Source: Paraburkholderia metrosideri (GTDB lineage Bacteria; Pseudomonadota; Gammaproteobacteria; Burkholderiales; Burkholderiaceae). From it: DNA of 64,000 nt. Under the pieces are notes generated by a model, which was not told the DNA's origin, did no database searches, and was given only the letters and a program-made list of their open reading frames with translations. A program made the translations under genes and the position numbers. Below, in pieces: positions 27,157-36,454 of this stretch (positions within the stretch are counted from its first letter, which is position 1; every line of letters starts with the position of its first letter). The DNA lies in the NCBI RefSeq assembly GCF_904848625.1, contig NZ_CAJHCP010000004.1:186001-250000 (forward strand). Reading direction: 5' to 3'.

Positions 27157-27223
27157 TCGCTTCGGCGCCGAGGTCAGCGCCGGCTTCAGCACCGCGCAAA
27201 CGGCGCAAACAGCGCACACAGCG

Positions 27224-27892
27224 CTAACGCGCTTTAGCGCGGCCGCTTCTGCCGGCGGTACCGGAGCGAGGCGTGTCTTTGCTCGCAGGCGCGCCGCCAC
27301 CGTTCATCTGCTCCACCCACGCCAGAGTGTCGACGTACGACAAAAACTGCTTGAGATAGCCCGGCGACAATTCGCTCATCAATGAAAGCGCACGATGCAC
27401 GAGGCTGCCCGAATTGAGCGGCCCCGCATTGCCGGGTATTGGAGCAAGCGACTGGCGTATCTGTTTCTCGGCACGCACTTTGGACCAGACGCCTCTGAAG
27501 TAATCGAGTTCAGCAAGCTCCGGATACGCAGCGGCTGAAGCGGCCGAAGTGCGATGGCGATCGGCCGATGCATGGCTGGCAAGGTGCTCGATCAAACCCG
27601 CCAGCGATTCCGCTTGCCGAGTATGTTGCGCCAGACCGGCTGCTTCTTCGACAGCCTTCGCATCAACCGCCGCATGTTCCACGTCAGCCGAATACGCGCG
27701 AATCAGCGTGGACAAGCGCTCTTCCATCACCCGTCGCGCGTCGCCTTGATAAGCCGCCGCGCGCCGCTCCAGCGCCACGATCAAATGAAAGCGCACCGGA
27801 TTCAGACGATCCGCGCCGCACTCGCGCCACGCGTCGAGCATTGCACGGACATGGCCTGTCACGTCGCCGGAATCAACCTTGTCGTTATTCAC
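27224..27892 (-). CDS. DUF2894-type protein, last gene of the motor-like operon
   Basis: A 222-residue predicted cytosolic protein that I match to DUF2894 from memory. It is largely helical (HVRAMLDAWRECGADRLNPVRFHLIVALERRAA), ends in a basic tail (RSGTAGRSGRAKAR) and has no signal peptide or membrane helix. The conserved-looking segment LSPGYLKQFLSYVDTLAWVEQMNG lies near the C-terminus. The start is GTG, and it overlaps the end of the OmpA-like gene by 8 bases, so the products are made together. I infer that it is the cytosolic accessory of the MotA/MotB-like complex. Confidence 0.75.
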   Translation of the reverse strand: MNNDKVDSGDVTGHVRAMLDAWRECGADRLNPVRFHLIVALERRAAAYQGDARRVMEERLSTLIRAYSADVEHAAVDAKAVEEAAGLAQHTRQAESLAGLIEHLASHASADRHRTSAASAAAYPELAELDYFRGVWSKVRAEKQIRQSLAPIPGNAGPLNSGSLVHRALSLMSELSPGYLKQFLSYVDTLAWVEQMNGGGAPASKDTPRSGTAGRSGRAKAR

Positions 27893-28532
27893 CGGGCTTC
27901 ACCGTAGCAGTCGACGGCCTCGGCACCGGCGCGATTTCCACGCGACGATTTTTAGCCCGCCCCGGTTCGTCGGCATTCGAACTCACCGGCTGCCCCGAAC
28001 CGAACGCCGCAGCGAACACCGAGGACGCCGGCACGCCCGCATCGATCAACTGGCGCGTCACCGTCAACGCGCGCTGCGCCGATAACTCCCAGTTGTCGGC
28101 AAAGCGGCGATTGCCTTCGCGCAAACGCTGGTCGTCGGTGAAACCGCTGACCATCAGGATCTGATCACTGGCCTGCAGATACGCGGACAACGGTCCGGCC
28201 AGGCTTTTCAGCAAGTCGCGCCCCTCAGGCTGCAACTGAGCGGAATTCAGCGCGAACAACACGTTGCCGCTAATACCAATGCGCCCATTGACCAGCGTCA
28301 CGCGGCCCGCCGCCAGCGGCCCGGCCAGCGCCTGCTCCAGCGTCTTGCGGCGCTGCGTTTCCGCCTGACGCTGCTTGACCTCCTGTTCGAGCTTGTTCGA
28401 TAGCTCCAGTTGCACGCCGATCACGCCGACCAGAATCAGCACGAAAGCACCGAGCAGCACCGACATCAGATCGCCGAATACCGGCCAGATCGGCGCGCCC
28501 GGCTCCACGCCGCCGTCGATTTCCTCGCTCAT
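27885..28532 (-). CDS. MotB/ZorB-like OmpA-family inner-membrane protein
   Basis: A 215-residue protein with one N-terminal membrane helix (FGDLMSVLLGAFVLILVGVI), a coiled-coil linker (LSNKLEQEVKQRQAETQ) and a C-terminal OmpA-like peptidoglycan-binding domain. The last includes NSAQLQPEGRDLLKSLAGPL, NWELSAQRALTVTRQLIDAG and GRAKNRRVEI. Asp21, in the position VFGDLMS just at the start of the helix, matches the proton-carrying Asp of MotB, ExbD and ZorB. It would anchor a stator to the cell wall and gate ion flow with the MotA-like partner encoded upstream. The ATG overlaps the stop of that gene (ATGA). Confidence 0.85.
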   Translation of the reverse strand: MSEEIDGGVEPGAPIWPVFGDLMSVLLGAFVLILVGVIGVQLELSNKLEQEVKQRQAETQRRKTLEQALAGPLAAGRVTLVNGRIGISGNVLFALNSAQLQPEGRDLLKSLAGPLSAYLQASDQILMVSGFTDDQRLREGNRRFADNWELSAQRALTVTRQLIDAGVPASSVFAAAFGSGQPVSSNADEPGRAKNRRVEIAPVPRPSTATVKPGE

Positions 28533-31408
28533 ACCGCGTCAGCTCCGGCGGACGAGCGCTGACGGGCGAGGTGCTGCAGGTCTTCGACAATCTGCTTCTG
28601 CGACATCACGCTCAGATCGACGACTTCCCGTGCCTGTGCGACGTAATACGCGAGTTGTTCGTCGCTGCGCGACAGGGATTTGTCCAGTGCGGTTTCAATA
28701 CGCTGCAAATGGGCGACCAGCTTGTCGTTCGATTCGCCGAACATCTGCACGGCCGCACCGAACGCTTCGCCGAGGCTCGCCACTTCGACTGCGCTGCCGG
28801 TCACCTGGGCGGCGACCGCGCCGAGCTTGCCGGTTTCGAGTTCGACGTGATCGGTGAAGCGGGTGCCCACCCGTTCCAGCAGATCCGCCGATGTCGCGAC
28901 CAGCGCGTCGACGGCGGTCCGTTGCTCGCCGGACGCGTGATTCACCGCATCGAGCATGGTCTCCAGCGTTTCGAGCAGGCGGCTGCGCTCCTGCAACATC
29001 GCGGTATCGCGGACCATGCTGTCGGACAGTTTCTGACGCAGTTCCGCGACGACTTCGGCCGCAGCCTTTGGCGCTTCCGAGGCGGCTTGCACCAGTTGAC
29101 CGATTTCGGCAATCGTGTCGCTGGCATGGGCCTGCGTTTGCGCCGAGATATCACGTGCGGTTTGTGCCAGCGTTTCGCAGATTTCCTGCTGGCGGCTCGC
29201 GGTGTTTGCGCCCGCCTGCTGCCACTCGTTGCTCAACGTTGCCGCCATCGCACCGAGCTTGTCGGTCCATGCCGCGAGGCGCTGTTCATCGCGCGAGAGC
29301 AGTTCTGCGTGCAGATTCGCGGCGGCTTTTGGCGCTTCCGCTGCCGCTTCGACCAGGCGGTTGATCTCGGCGATCGTGTCGCTTGCGTGCGCCTGAGTCT
29401 GTGCCGACATATCCCGCGCGGTCTGCGCGAGCGCGTCGCAGATTTCCTGCTGACGTGTCGCGGTATTCGCGCCCGATTGCTGCCATTCCTTAGTCAACGC
29501 CGCCGCCATCGAACCGAGCTTGTCGGTCCATGCCGCGAGGCGTTGCTCATCGCGCGAGATCAGTTCTGCGTGCAGATTCGCCGCGGCCTTCGGCGTTTCC
29601 GCTGCCGCTTCGACCAGGCGGTTGATCTCTGCAATCGTGTCACTTGAATGCGCGTGGGTCTGCGCGGAGATATCCCGCGCGGTCTGCGCGAGCGCGTCGC
29701 AGATTTCCTGCTGACGTGTCGCGGTATTCGCGCCCGATTGCTCCCATTCCTTGGTCAACGCCGAAGCCATCGAACCGAGCTTCTCGGTCCATGCCGCGAG
29801 GCGCTGCTCATCGCGCGAGACCAGTTCTGCGTGCAGATTCGCCGCGGCCTTCGGCGCTTCCGCTGCCGCTTCGACCAGGCGGTTGATCTCGGCAATCGTG
29901 TCGCTCGAATGCGCGTGGGTCTGCGCGGAGATATCGCGTGCGGTTTGCGCCAGCGTGTCGCAGATTTCCTGCTGACGGCTCGCGGTATTCGAACCCGCCT
30001 GCTCCCATTCCTTGCTCAACGCCGCGGCCATCGCAGCGAGTTTGTCGGTCCACGCAGCCAGGCGCTGTTCGTCACGCGACGCCAGCTCGGTCTGCAAGTC
30101 CACCTGCGATTGACCGACACCGCGCAACAGCGACGCCGAATGCTGTTCGAAGGTCGCCGCAGCCGCAGCCAACGCCTGCTGGTTGTCCAGTGCCAGCTTC
30201 TCACCCGTACGCTGTTGCTGCGATAACGCGTCGTTCCATGCCTGCGATACGCTGCCCGCCGTCGCATCGAGCCGCGCCGACATACCGTCGAGCAACGCAG
30301 CCGAGCGCTGTTCGAAAGCCTCGGTCACACGTTCCATCGACCCGCGCCAGTTCCCGGCCAATTCTTCACTCGAACGCTGATGCCCAGCCAACGCGTCGTT
30401 CCAGACGCCGGCCACCTTGACCGCCGTCGCTTCAAAGCCGCTCGACAGCCCGTCGAGCTGGCGCTGGACCGCCTGCGAGACCGTCTCGTGCAACGCAGCG
30501 GTCTCGCGCGAGAGACCGGCCATCGTCGCTTCCATAACCGGCTGCAACGCGGCGCTCGCAGCGCGTGCGCTATCGGCGACGCTGTCTCTCAGCGAGCGCT
30601 CGACAGCGCCCGCGAGGCGCGCATACACCACCTCCGTCCTGCCGTGGAACGCTTCCTGGCTCGCCAGTTGCCGCTCGTTCAGCGCGAGGCCCTGCTGCTC
30701 GATGGCGGTCATCATCGTTTGCAAACGATCGACCAGCGTCGGCATCACCTCGGCCTGCCGCTGCAACAGCTTGAAACCCTCTTCACGCTGATGCGCCTGC
30801 GAATAAACGCGCAAGCTCGTGGCGATTTTCACGTCGAGCGTCTGCGCCGCTTCGAGCCGTGCGCGCCGGCACAACGCCGACAGCAGCCCCAGCATCGCGG
30901 AGGTCGCCACGCCCGCAATCGAGGTGCCGAACGCAAAACCCAGACCCTTGACCGGCGCCGCCAGCGATGCACGAATCGCCTGCAGGTCGGTGGCGCTTTC
31001 GAGTGCGAGGCCGGTGCCGCGCAGCGTCGCCACCATCCCGAGGAGCGTACCCAGCATGCCCAGCAACACCAGCAAGCCGACGAGGTACGGCGTCAGCGCC
31101 GGGCCGGGCAGCGCCACGCGCTCGCCTTCAACCCGCAGTCGCACCGCATTGCGCAGACTCGGATGCAGTGGATCGAGCCACGCCGCGAGGCTGGCGGGCG
31201 GCGCGGAGAGCCCATCGACCGCCCGCGTCAACGTAGCGGTGGCCTGGCTATAGCGGCGCAGTTCGAGCGCACCCGCCAGGTAGCAGACGACGATCAGCAA
31301 CGTGACGGACAGGGCCAGCGGGTTCGAGCCGACATAGCTGACGGCGATCCAGCACGCAGCGGCCAGACCGGCCAGAAAAACAACGAGATCAATACGATAT
31401 CTGGACAT
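28529..31408 (-). CDS. DUF802 protein: MotA/TolQ-like channel domain with a long tandem-repeat tail
   Basis: About 959 residues. Four membrane helices lie at about 8-26, 30-48, 105-128 and 153-180. The last two carry the MotA/TolQ/ExbB signature: GLLVLLGMLGTLLGMVATL, then KGLGFAFGTSIAGVATSAML. The rest is a cytosolic, mainly helical tail of about 770 residues. Residues from about 440 to 790 hold four near-identical repeats of 87 residues, each starting like SRDEQRLAAWTDKLG and passing through NTATRQQEICDALAQTARDI. The frame can be extended 56 codons upstream, but that part overlaps the preceding gene and is not channel-like. With the MotB-like neighbour this resembles the ZorA/ZorB arrangement. 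Confidence 0.85.
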   Translation of the reverse strand: MSRYRIDLVVFLAGLAAACWIAVSYVGSNPLALSVTLLIVVCYLAGALELRRYSQATATLTRAVDGLSAPPASLAAWLDPLHPSLRNAVRLRVEGERVALPGPALTPYLVGLLVLLGMLGTLLGMVATLRGTGLALESATDLQAIRASLAAPVKGLGFAFGTSIAGVATSAMLGLLSALCRRARLEAAQTLDVKIATSLRVYSQAHQREEGFKLLQRQAEVMPTLVDRLQTMMTAIEQQGLALNERQLASQEAFHGRTEVVYARLAGAVERSLRDSVADSARAASAALQPVMEATMAGLSRETAALHETVSQAVQRQLDGLSSGFEATAVKVAGVWNDALAGHQRSSEELAGNWRGSMERVTEAFEQRSAALLDGMSARLDATAGSVSQAWNDALSQQQRTGEKLALDNQQALAAAAATFEQHSASLLRGVGQSQVDLQTELASRDEQRLAAWTDKLAAMAAALSKEWEQAGSNTASRQQEICDTLAQTARDISAQTHAHSSDTIAEINRLVEAAAEAPKAAANLHAELVSRDEQRLAAWTEKLGSMASALTKEWEQSGANTATRQQEICDALAQTARDISAQTHAHSSDTIAEINRLVEAAAETPKAAANLHAELISRDEQRLAAWTDKLGSMAAALTKEWQQSGANTATRQQEICDALAQTARDMSAQTQAHASDTIAEINRLVEAAAEAPKAAANLHAELLSRDEQRLAAWTDKLGAMAATLSNEWQQAGANTASRQQEICETLAQTARDISAQTQAHASDTIAEIGQLVQAASEAPKAAAEVVAELRQKLSDSMVRDTAMLQERSRLLETLETMLDAVNHASGEQRTAVDALVATSADLLERVGTRFTDHVELETGKLGAVAAQVTGSAVEVASLGEAFGAAVQMFGESNDKLVAHLQRIETALDKSLSRSDEQLAYYVAQAREVVDLSVMSQKQIVEDLQHLARQRSSAGADAV
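29043..30086 (-). repeat. four tandem 261-bp repeats within the channel-tail gene
   Basis: The strings GCCGCGAGGCGCTG and GCCGCGAGGCGTTG (or close variants) recur at intervals of 261 bp on the + strand, near 29273, 29533, 29794 and 30055. Each unit encodes 87 residues, so expansions or losses keep the reading frame. Divergence between the copies is low, which suggests recent duplication or ongoing gene conversion. Confidence 0.9.
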
Positions 31409-31418
31409 AGTGTTCCAG

Positions 31419-32195
31419 TTAGCGGGAGCGAAGAGCTGCGAGCAACCCTTCGACCGGTTGTAAACGAACTTCCAGTTCGGCAAGCAGGACGCTCTGCATA
31501 TCCTTGCGGAAAACGTCCAGCCACGCGTCGGGCGCGACGGCGGCGGCCTTGCTGGCGGGGTCGGTGTGATCGCCATCCCCGGCGGCGGCGGCCGCCTTCT
31601 GACTCGCCTCGCGCAAACGCTCGAAATGTGCTGCCAGCAAAACCGGCAGCGACGCCAGCAGATTCCGCTCGCGCTCGCTCAACGCGCGCTCCATGACCGC
31701 ATCCACGACCGCGAGCCGGGCCATGGCAGGCGTCCTGGTGGCCAGCATCCCGCGCAGACGGCCGCGCAGATTACCGACCGCCGTTTCCATCGACTGCTGC
31801 TGGGCCACGTAGCGCTGACGGAACAGCGCGTAGTCGGCGGGCGTCTCGACGGGAACGCTGCTGTGAGCCGGCGCGGCGGCCGGCAGCATGCCAGGCGCGC
31901 GCCGCTTCGGCGCGGCCAGCACGCTGTCGCTGGTGATGGCCTTGGCCAGCAACGACCGCACGCGAACGCACTCGTCCTCTTCGACACGGCCGACTGGCCG
32001 CGCATTGGCCGCCACCGTGGGTGAATTGCCGCTCAACGCCGAAGACAACGCGATCGCGTCGGTCCAGCCGAGCCACTGGCTCAGCCGGTCCGACAGCGAC
32101 TGCCTGGATTCGGGAACATCGACATCCGCCAGACGGGCCAATAAGCGAATGAGGGCCGGGCCACTGAGCGCTGTGCGCTGGGAAGCTTGCAACAT
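31419..32195 (-). CDS. DUF3348-type protein, first gene of the motor-like operon
   Basis: A 258-residue protein assigned to DUF3348 from memory. It begins MLQASQRTALSGPALIRLLA and contains RLSQWLGWTDAIALSSALSG in the first quarter, then a variable linker. The region LASLPVLLAAHFERLREASQ follows, and the C-terminus DMQSVLLAELEVRLQPVEGLLAAL is helical and may form a coiled coil. No signal peptide or membrane span is seen, so it is cytosolic. It ends 10 bases before the channel gene. Its cellular role is unknown; a plausible function is assembly or control of the channel tail. Confidence 0.8.
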   Translation of the reverse strand: MLQASQRTALSGPALIRLLARLADVDVPESRQSLSDRLSQWLGWTDAIALSSALSGNSPTVAANARPVGRVEEDECVRVRSLLAKAITSDSVLAAPKRRAPGMLPAAAPAHSSVPVETPADYALFRQRYVAQQQSMETAVGNLRGRLRGMLATRTPAMARLAVVDAVMERALSERERNLLASLPVLLAAHFERLREASQKAAAAAGDGDHTDPASKAAAVAPDAWLDVFRKDMQSVLLAELEVRLQPVEGLLAALRSR

Positions 32196-32452
32196 AGCAC
32201 CGGAGGCAAAAAAGTCAGCAGTTTACACGCTGGCGAGGTGGCGGCCGCTGTGGTTTGATCCGGGAGGGGGTTTGACGACGCGTTTTGACCGGATTGAACG
32301 GCTATTCGACGCTCTTCGACCGCCCGGTGCCGGCCCGGGCAAAACCGGCTCGCCGGTTTTTTGCAGCGGGTACGATTCGAACCCGGCGACCTCTGAACAC
32401 AACCCTTTTCAAGCGAGGCAATGTGACAGGCAACGCGACGCAAACAGGCAGC

Positions 32453-33694
32453 ATGAAATTCGATACCGTCGTGCTCGGTGCAGGCATCGTCGGTGTCTGT
32501 GTGGCTGTGCATCTGCAGAAACGCGGGCGCCAGGTTGCGCTGATCGACCGCAAATTGCCCGGCAATGAAACGTCGTTTGGCAATGCCGGGTTGATCCAGC
32601 GCGAAGGCGTCTATCCGTATGCGTTTCCGCGCGAACTCGGCACGCTGCTTCGCTATGCGCGCAACCAGTCGCCGGACGTTCGCTACCATGCCGACGCGAT
32701 GCTCAAGACCGCGCCGTTCCTGTGGCAATACTGGCGCAATTCGCATCCGGCAAAACACGCAGCGATCGCGAGGTCGTATTCGACGCTGATCGAACATTGC
32801 GTAAGCGAACACCGCGCGCTTGCCGCCGATGCGGGCGCTAGCGCGTTGCTGCGCCCTATCGGCTGGATGAAGGTGTTTCGCACCGATGCGGCACAAGAAG
32901 CGGAAACACGGCTAGCCGAACGGTGGCACAACGAATATGGCGTCGATTTCGAAACGCTCGATCCCGCCCGCCTGCAACAGCGGGAACCCGATCTCGACAA
33001 GACCTTGCGAGGCGGCCTGCACTATCCGGCATCCGATTCCGTCAGCGATCCCAATGCGCTCGTCACCGCTTACGCGAAGTATTTCGAAACGCTGGGGGGC
33101 CGCTTTCTGATCGGCGACGCCAGCACGCTGGGTGACGAATGGCAGCAATGGCAGGTCGATACGCAAGCGGGAACGATTACAGCTTCATCGGCGGTCATCG
33201 CGCTGGGACCGTGGTCGGATCGGCTGAGTGCACGACTCGGCTACCGCGTCCCTCTCGCGGTGAAACGCGGATACCACATGCACTACGCACCGCGCGACGC
33301 GGCGCGCCTGAACCACCCGGTGCTGGATGTCGAAAACGGTTATCTGCTGGCGCCGATGGCGCGTGGCATCCGGCTCACCACGGGCGCGGAAATCGCCCAT
33401 CTGGACGCGGCCAGAACACCGACGCAACTGGCCGCGGTCGAGCCGGTAGCGCGCACGCTGTTTCCGCTGGGCGAACGTCTTGACGACGAGCCGTGGATGG
33501 GCAACCGCCCCTGCACGCCGGACATGATGCCGGTTATTGGGCCGGCGAGAAATCATCGGGGCTTGTGGTTTGCATTCGGCCATGCGCACCACGGTCTGAC
33601 GCTCGGGCCGATCACGGGTCGCCTGCTCGCCGAGATGATGACGGGCGAGGAGACCATCGTGAATCCGCATCCGTTCCGGGTGGAACGGTTTTAA
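32453..33694 (+). CDS. FAD-dependent D-amino-acid dehydrogenase-like oxidoreductase (DAO family)
   Basis: About 413 residues of the DadA/glycine-oxidase-like flavoprotein family. The Rossmann motif TVVLGAGIVGVCVAVHL at residues 5-20 binds FAD, followed by the acidic end of strand two (ALIDRK). The substrate domain has the family segments ETSFGNAGLIQ and GYHMHY, and the C-terminal part has GNRPCTPDMMPVIG and GLWFAFGHAHHGLTLGPI. It probably oxidises a D-amino acid or related amine with electrons passed to the membrane. A GTG at 32423, preceded by GAGG, would add ten residues and cannot be excluded. It stands alone and diverges from the DUF3348 operon. Confidence 0.88.
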   Translation: MKFDTVVLGAGIVGVCVAVHLQKRGRQVALIDRKLPGNETSFGNAGLIQREGVYPYAFPRELGTLLRYARNQSPDVRYHADAMLKTAPFLWQYWRNSHPAKHAAIARSYSTLIEHCVSEHRALAADAGASALLRPIGWMKVFRTDAAQEAETRLAERWHNEYGVDFETLDPARLQQREPDLDKTLRGGLHYPASDSVSDPNALVTAYAKYFETLGGRFLIGDASTLGDEWQQWQVDTQAGTITASSAVIALGPWSDRLSARLGYRVPLAVKRGYHMHYAPRDAARLNHPVLDVENGYLLAPMARGIRLTTGAEIAHLDAARTPTQLAAVEPVARTLFPLGERLDDEPWMGNRPCTPDMMPVIGPARNHRGLWFAFGHAHHGLTLGPITGRLLAEMMTGEETIVNPHPFRVERF

Positions 33695-34194
33695 TCGTCA
33701 CCCGTTCACAACGTTTTCCACAACGCGCGGAAAGTGAATATCGGTGCGAAGACCACGTGATGGGCGCCGGCGCGAGCGTCACGTGGGACATCAAAAAATC
33801 TTTACACCCCGAAAGAATCGGTCGGCCCTACGGCCTCGAATCGATCCTGTCGGCGGTCTAACCTTACACTCACCTCACCTAGCCCACCCCCAATTTGTTG
33901 CTCTACGTCGACATTCCGGCGCGTTTCCGGATGTTATGTAGTTGCAACAAAATCGTTATTCTAGTGACTAATTTCCGGCTTTGTCTCGTCAAATCACAGT
34001 ATTTACCCATCAAACGCCGAGAACCCTCTTCCTCTTCTCCCTGCTGATCGCAGCTTTTTTATTGCGAACGCTTCTCAATTACAACTCGTTTGAATAGAAT
34101 GCGCTTCGAAATCACTTTGTAATAAACATGGAATGGCCGGGTAAGGATCGAACAGCATCCGCTCGACCTCCTTCTGAACTCGACGGGGATAAAA
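33695..34194. other. intergenic region upstream of the TonB receptor
   Basis: About 500 bases with no clear gene. It contains the candidate Fur site near its right end and an AT-richer stretch from about 33890, likely the promoter zone. A 33-codon open frame at 33760-33861 (MGAGASVTWDIKKSLHPER) is too short and unsupported to call. Confidence 0.35.
34061..34079 (+). promoter_or_regulatory. putative Fur box
   Basis: ATTGCGAACGCTTCTCAAT is a 19-base near-palindrome (ATTG-n-GAA ... TTC-n-CAAT), in the size range and form of Fur-binding sites. It lies about 115 bases before the start of a TonB-dependent siderophore receptor. Iron repression of the three-gene operon is the expected effect, but the match is by eye. 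Confidence 0.5.
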
Positions 34195-36444
34195 ATGAAG
34201 TTGCGGTCCGACGATCCGAAGCTCGGCAAAATCAGCACGACCCTCTGCGGGATGCTCGCGGCCGGCCCTGCTTTCGCGCAAAGTACAGCAGCGACTACGC
34301 CGCCCGACACCGAAGGCCAGCTCGCGCCGATCGCCGTGCAAGGCAACTCGGCGGACGCGTTCAAGACCGACCACTCGTCGTCGATCAAATTCACCGCGCC
34401 GCTGCTGGATACGCCGAGATCCGTCACGGTGATTCCGCAGGAACTGATCCAGAGCACCGGCGCCGCAACCTTGACCGAAGCGCTGCGCACCGTGCCGGGC
34501 ATTACGTTCGGCGCGGGCGAAGGCGGCAATCCGCTGGGCGACCGGCCATTCATTCGCGGCTACGATGCGCAGGGCAGCACGTTCGTCGACGGCATGCGCG
34601 ACGTCGGCGCGACGACGCGCGAAGTGTTCAACATCCAGAGCGTCGAAGTGACCAAAGGCGCGGATGGCGCATTCGGCGGCCGCGGCGGCGCAGGCGGCAG
34701 TATCAACCTGATCACGAAGACCCCGCATCTGGGCAATGCTGCCGACGGCAGCGTGGGCCTCGGCACCGACCGCTACCGCCGCTTCACCGCCGACGGCAAC
34801 TGGCAAATGGCCGATCACGCGGCATTCCGCCTGAATGTGATGAGCCACAACAACGACGTGGCGGGCCGCGACGCCGTCAACAACGAACGCTGGGGCATTG
34901 CGCCGTCGTTCACGTACGGTCTCGGCACACCGACCCGGGTCACGGCGAGCTACTACCATCTGCAGACGGACGACCTGCCCGACAGCGGTATCCCCTACTT
35001 CTACACGACGACGAACAAACCGGCCAACGTCAGCACGATCTACCCGGCCGACGTCAACCGTCACAATTTTTACGGCCTGATCGACCGCGATTTCCGCAAG
35101 ACCACGTCCGACGTCGGCACGGTGCGAATCGAGCACGACATCAACAGCAATCTGTCGATCCGCAACACGACGCGCTACACGAAGTCGACCCAGGACTACA
35201 TCTGGACCCAGCCGGACGATAGCCAGGGCAACGTGGTCAACGGCATGGTATGGCGCCGCGCGAACACGCGTGCCAGCGACGTCTACAGCCTCGCGAACCA
35301 GACCGAACTGTATGGCGACTTCAACACGGGCTTCCTGAAGCACAGCTTTACGACCGGTATTGAAGTGTCGCGCGAAACCAGCGTGAACGACTCGTACACG
35401 GTAGCGGCGGCGAGCGGCGCGATCTGCAAGACGGCCGGCATCGGCGTGGCGTCGGGCTATAACTGCACGAGCCTGTACTCGCCGAATCCGAATGACCCAT
35501 GGGCCGGTTCGGTCAAGCAAAACAACGATCCTAGCGAGCAACGCACCGTCACCAAGTCGCTGTACGCGTTCGATACGATCGAATTGACGAAGCGCTGGCA
35601 AGCCAACGTCGGTCTGCGCGTCGACGATTACTCGACCGACTTCCGCAACACCGTCGCCAACGGCGCAGGCCGCGTATCGCGTGACGACACGCTGTTCAAT
35701 TACCAGCTCGGCCTCGTGTTCAAACCGGCGTCGAACGGCAGCATCTATACGTCGATCTCGACCTCGTCGACACCGGCCGGCGCGCTGCTCGGCCAGGGCA
35801 GCGAAACGCAGTCGCTGACGCCGGGCTGCGGCGGTGTCGGTGCGAATGCGGCCGATCTCGCGCCGGAAAAGAACCGCAGTATCGAAGTCGGCACCAAGTG
35901 GAACGTGCTGAACAACAAGCTCTCGCTGACGGGCGCGCTGTTCCAGATCGACACGACCAATGCGCGCGTCACGCTGCCGGACAACAGCTACGCGATGGTC
36001 GGCAGCAAACGCGTGCAAGGTTTCGAATTCGGCGTGGCCGGTCAATTGACGAACAAGTGGCAAGTGTTCGGCGGCTACACATATCTGAAGAGCCAGTTGC
36101 GCGACAACGGCAAGACGACGACCGACAACGGCCACCAGTTCCCGAACACGCCGAAGAACAGCATCAGCCTGTGGACCACCTACGACGTGCTGCCGAAATT
36201 CACGATTGGCGGCGGCGCGTTCTATATGTCGCAGGTCTACGGCGATACGGCGAACCTGCGCGCCGTGCCGGCTTACTGGCGCTTCGACGGAGTAGCGACG
36301 TACCGCGTGAACAAGCATGTCGACCTGCAACTGAACGTGCAGAACATGTTCAACCGCACGTACTACGACCAGGCTTATGCCGCGCACTATGCGTCGATCG
36401 CACCGGGACGCTCCGCGTTCCTGACGCTCAACGCGCACTATTAA
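34195..36444 (+). CDS. TonB-dependent catecholate-siderophore receptor (Fiu/PiuA-like)
   Basis: A 749-residue outer-membrane receptor. After the signal region (TTLCGMLAAGPAFAQS) comes the plug domain with LDTPRSVTVIPQELIQSTGA and LTEALRTVPGITFGAGEGGNP; the mid-plug GRGGAGGSINLITKTP is also typical. The 22-strand barrel ends with SAFLTLNAHY, an aromatic terminus used for assembly. The downstream PiuC-type dioxygenase and Sel1 protein match the fiu-ybiX and piuA-piuC arrangement, which handles catechol-type iron complexes. That makes xenosiderophores with catechol groups likely ligands. The TonB box is not obvious. The gene follows a Fur-like site and begins after GGGG. Confidence 0.9.
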   Translation: MKLRSDDPKLGKISTTLCGMLAAGPAFAQSTAATTPPDTEGQLAPIAVQGNSADAFKTDHSSSIKFTAPLLDTPRSVTVIPQELIQSTGAATLTEALRTVPGITFGAGEGGNPLGDRPFIRGYDAQGSTFVDGMRDVGATTREVFNIQSVEVTKGADGAFGGRGGAGGSINLITKTPHLGNAADGSVGLGTDRYRRFTADGNWQMADHAAFRLNVMSHNNDVAGRDAVNNERWGIAPSFTYGLGTPTRVTASYYHLQTDDLPDSGIPYFYTTTNKPANVSTIYPADVNRHNFYGLIDRDFRKTTSDVGTVRIEHDINSNLSIRNTTRYTKSTQDYIWTQPDDSQGNVVNGMVWRRANTRASDVYSLANQTELYGDFNTGFLKHSFTTGIEVSRETSVNDSYTVAAASGAICKTAGIGVASGYNCTSLYSPNPNDPWAGSVKQNNDPSEQRTVTKSLYAFDTIELTKRWQANVGLRVDDYSTDFRNTVANGAGRVSRDDTLFNYQLGLVFKPASNGSIYTSISTSSTPAGALLGQGSETQSLTPGCGGVGANAADLAPEKNRSIEVGTKWNVLNNKLSLTGALFQIDTTNARVTLPDNSYAMVGSKRVQGFEFGVAGQLTNKWQVFGGYTYLKSQLRDNGKTTTDNGHQFPNTPKNSISLWTTYDVLPKFTIGGGAFYMSQVYGDTANLRAVPAYWRFDGVATYRVNKHVDLQLNVQNMFNRTYYDQAYAAHYASIAPGRSAFLTLNAHY

Positions 36445-36454
36445 GCCCGGCGTA

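Noticed and set aside
27224-32195. Calling the four-gene operon a complete Zorya defence system
   Set aside because: Only ZorA- and ZorB-like parts are present; ZorC, ZorD or ZorE genes are not found in the window.
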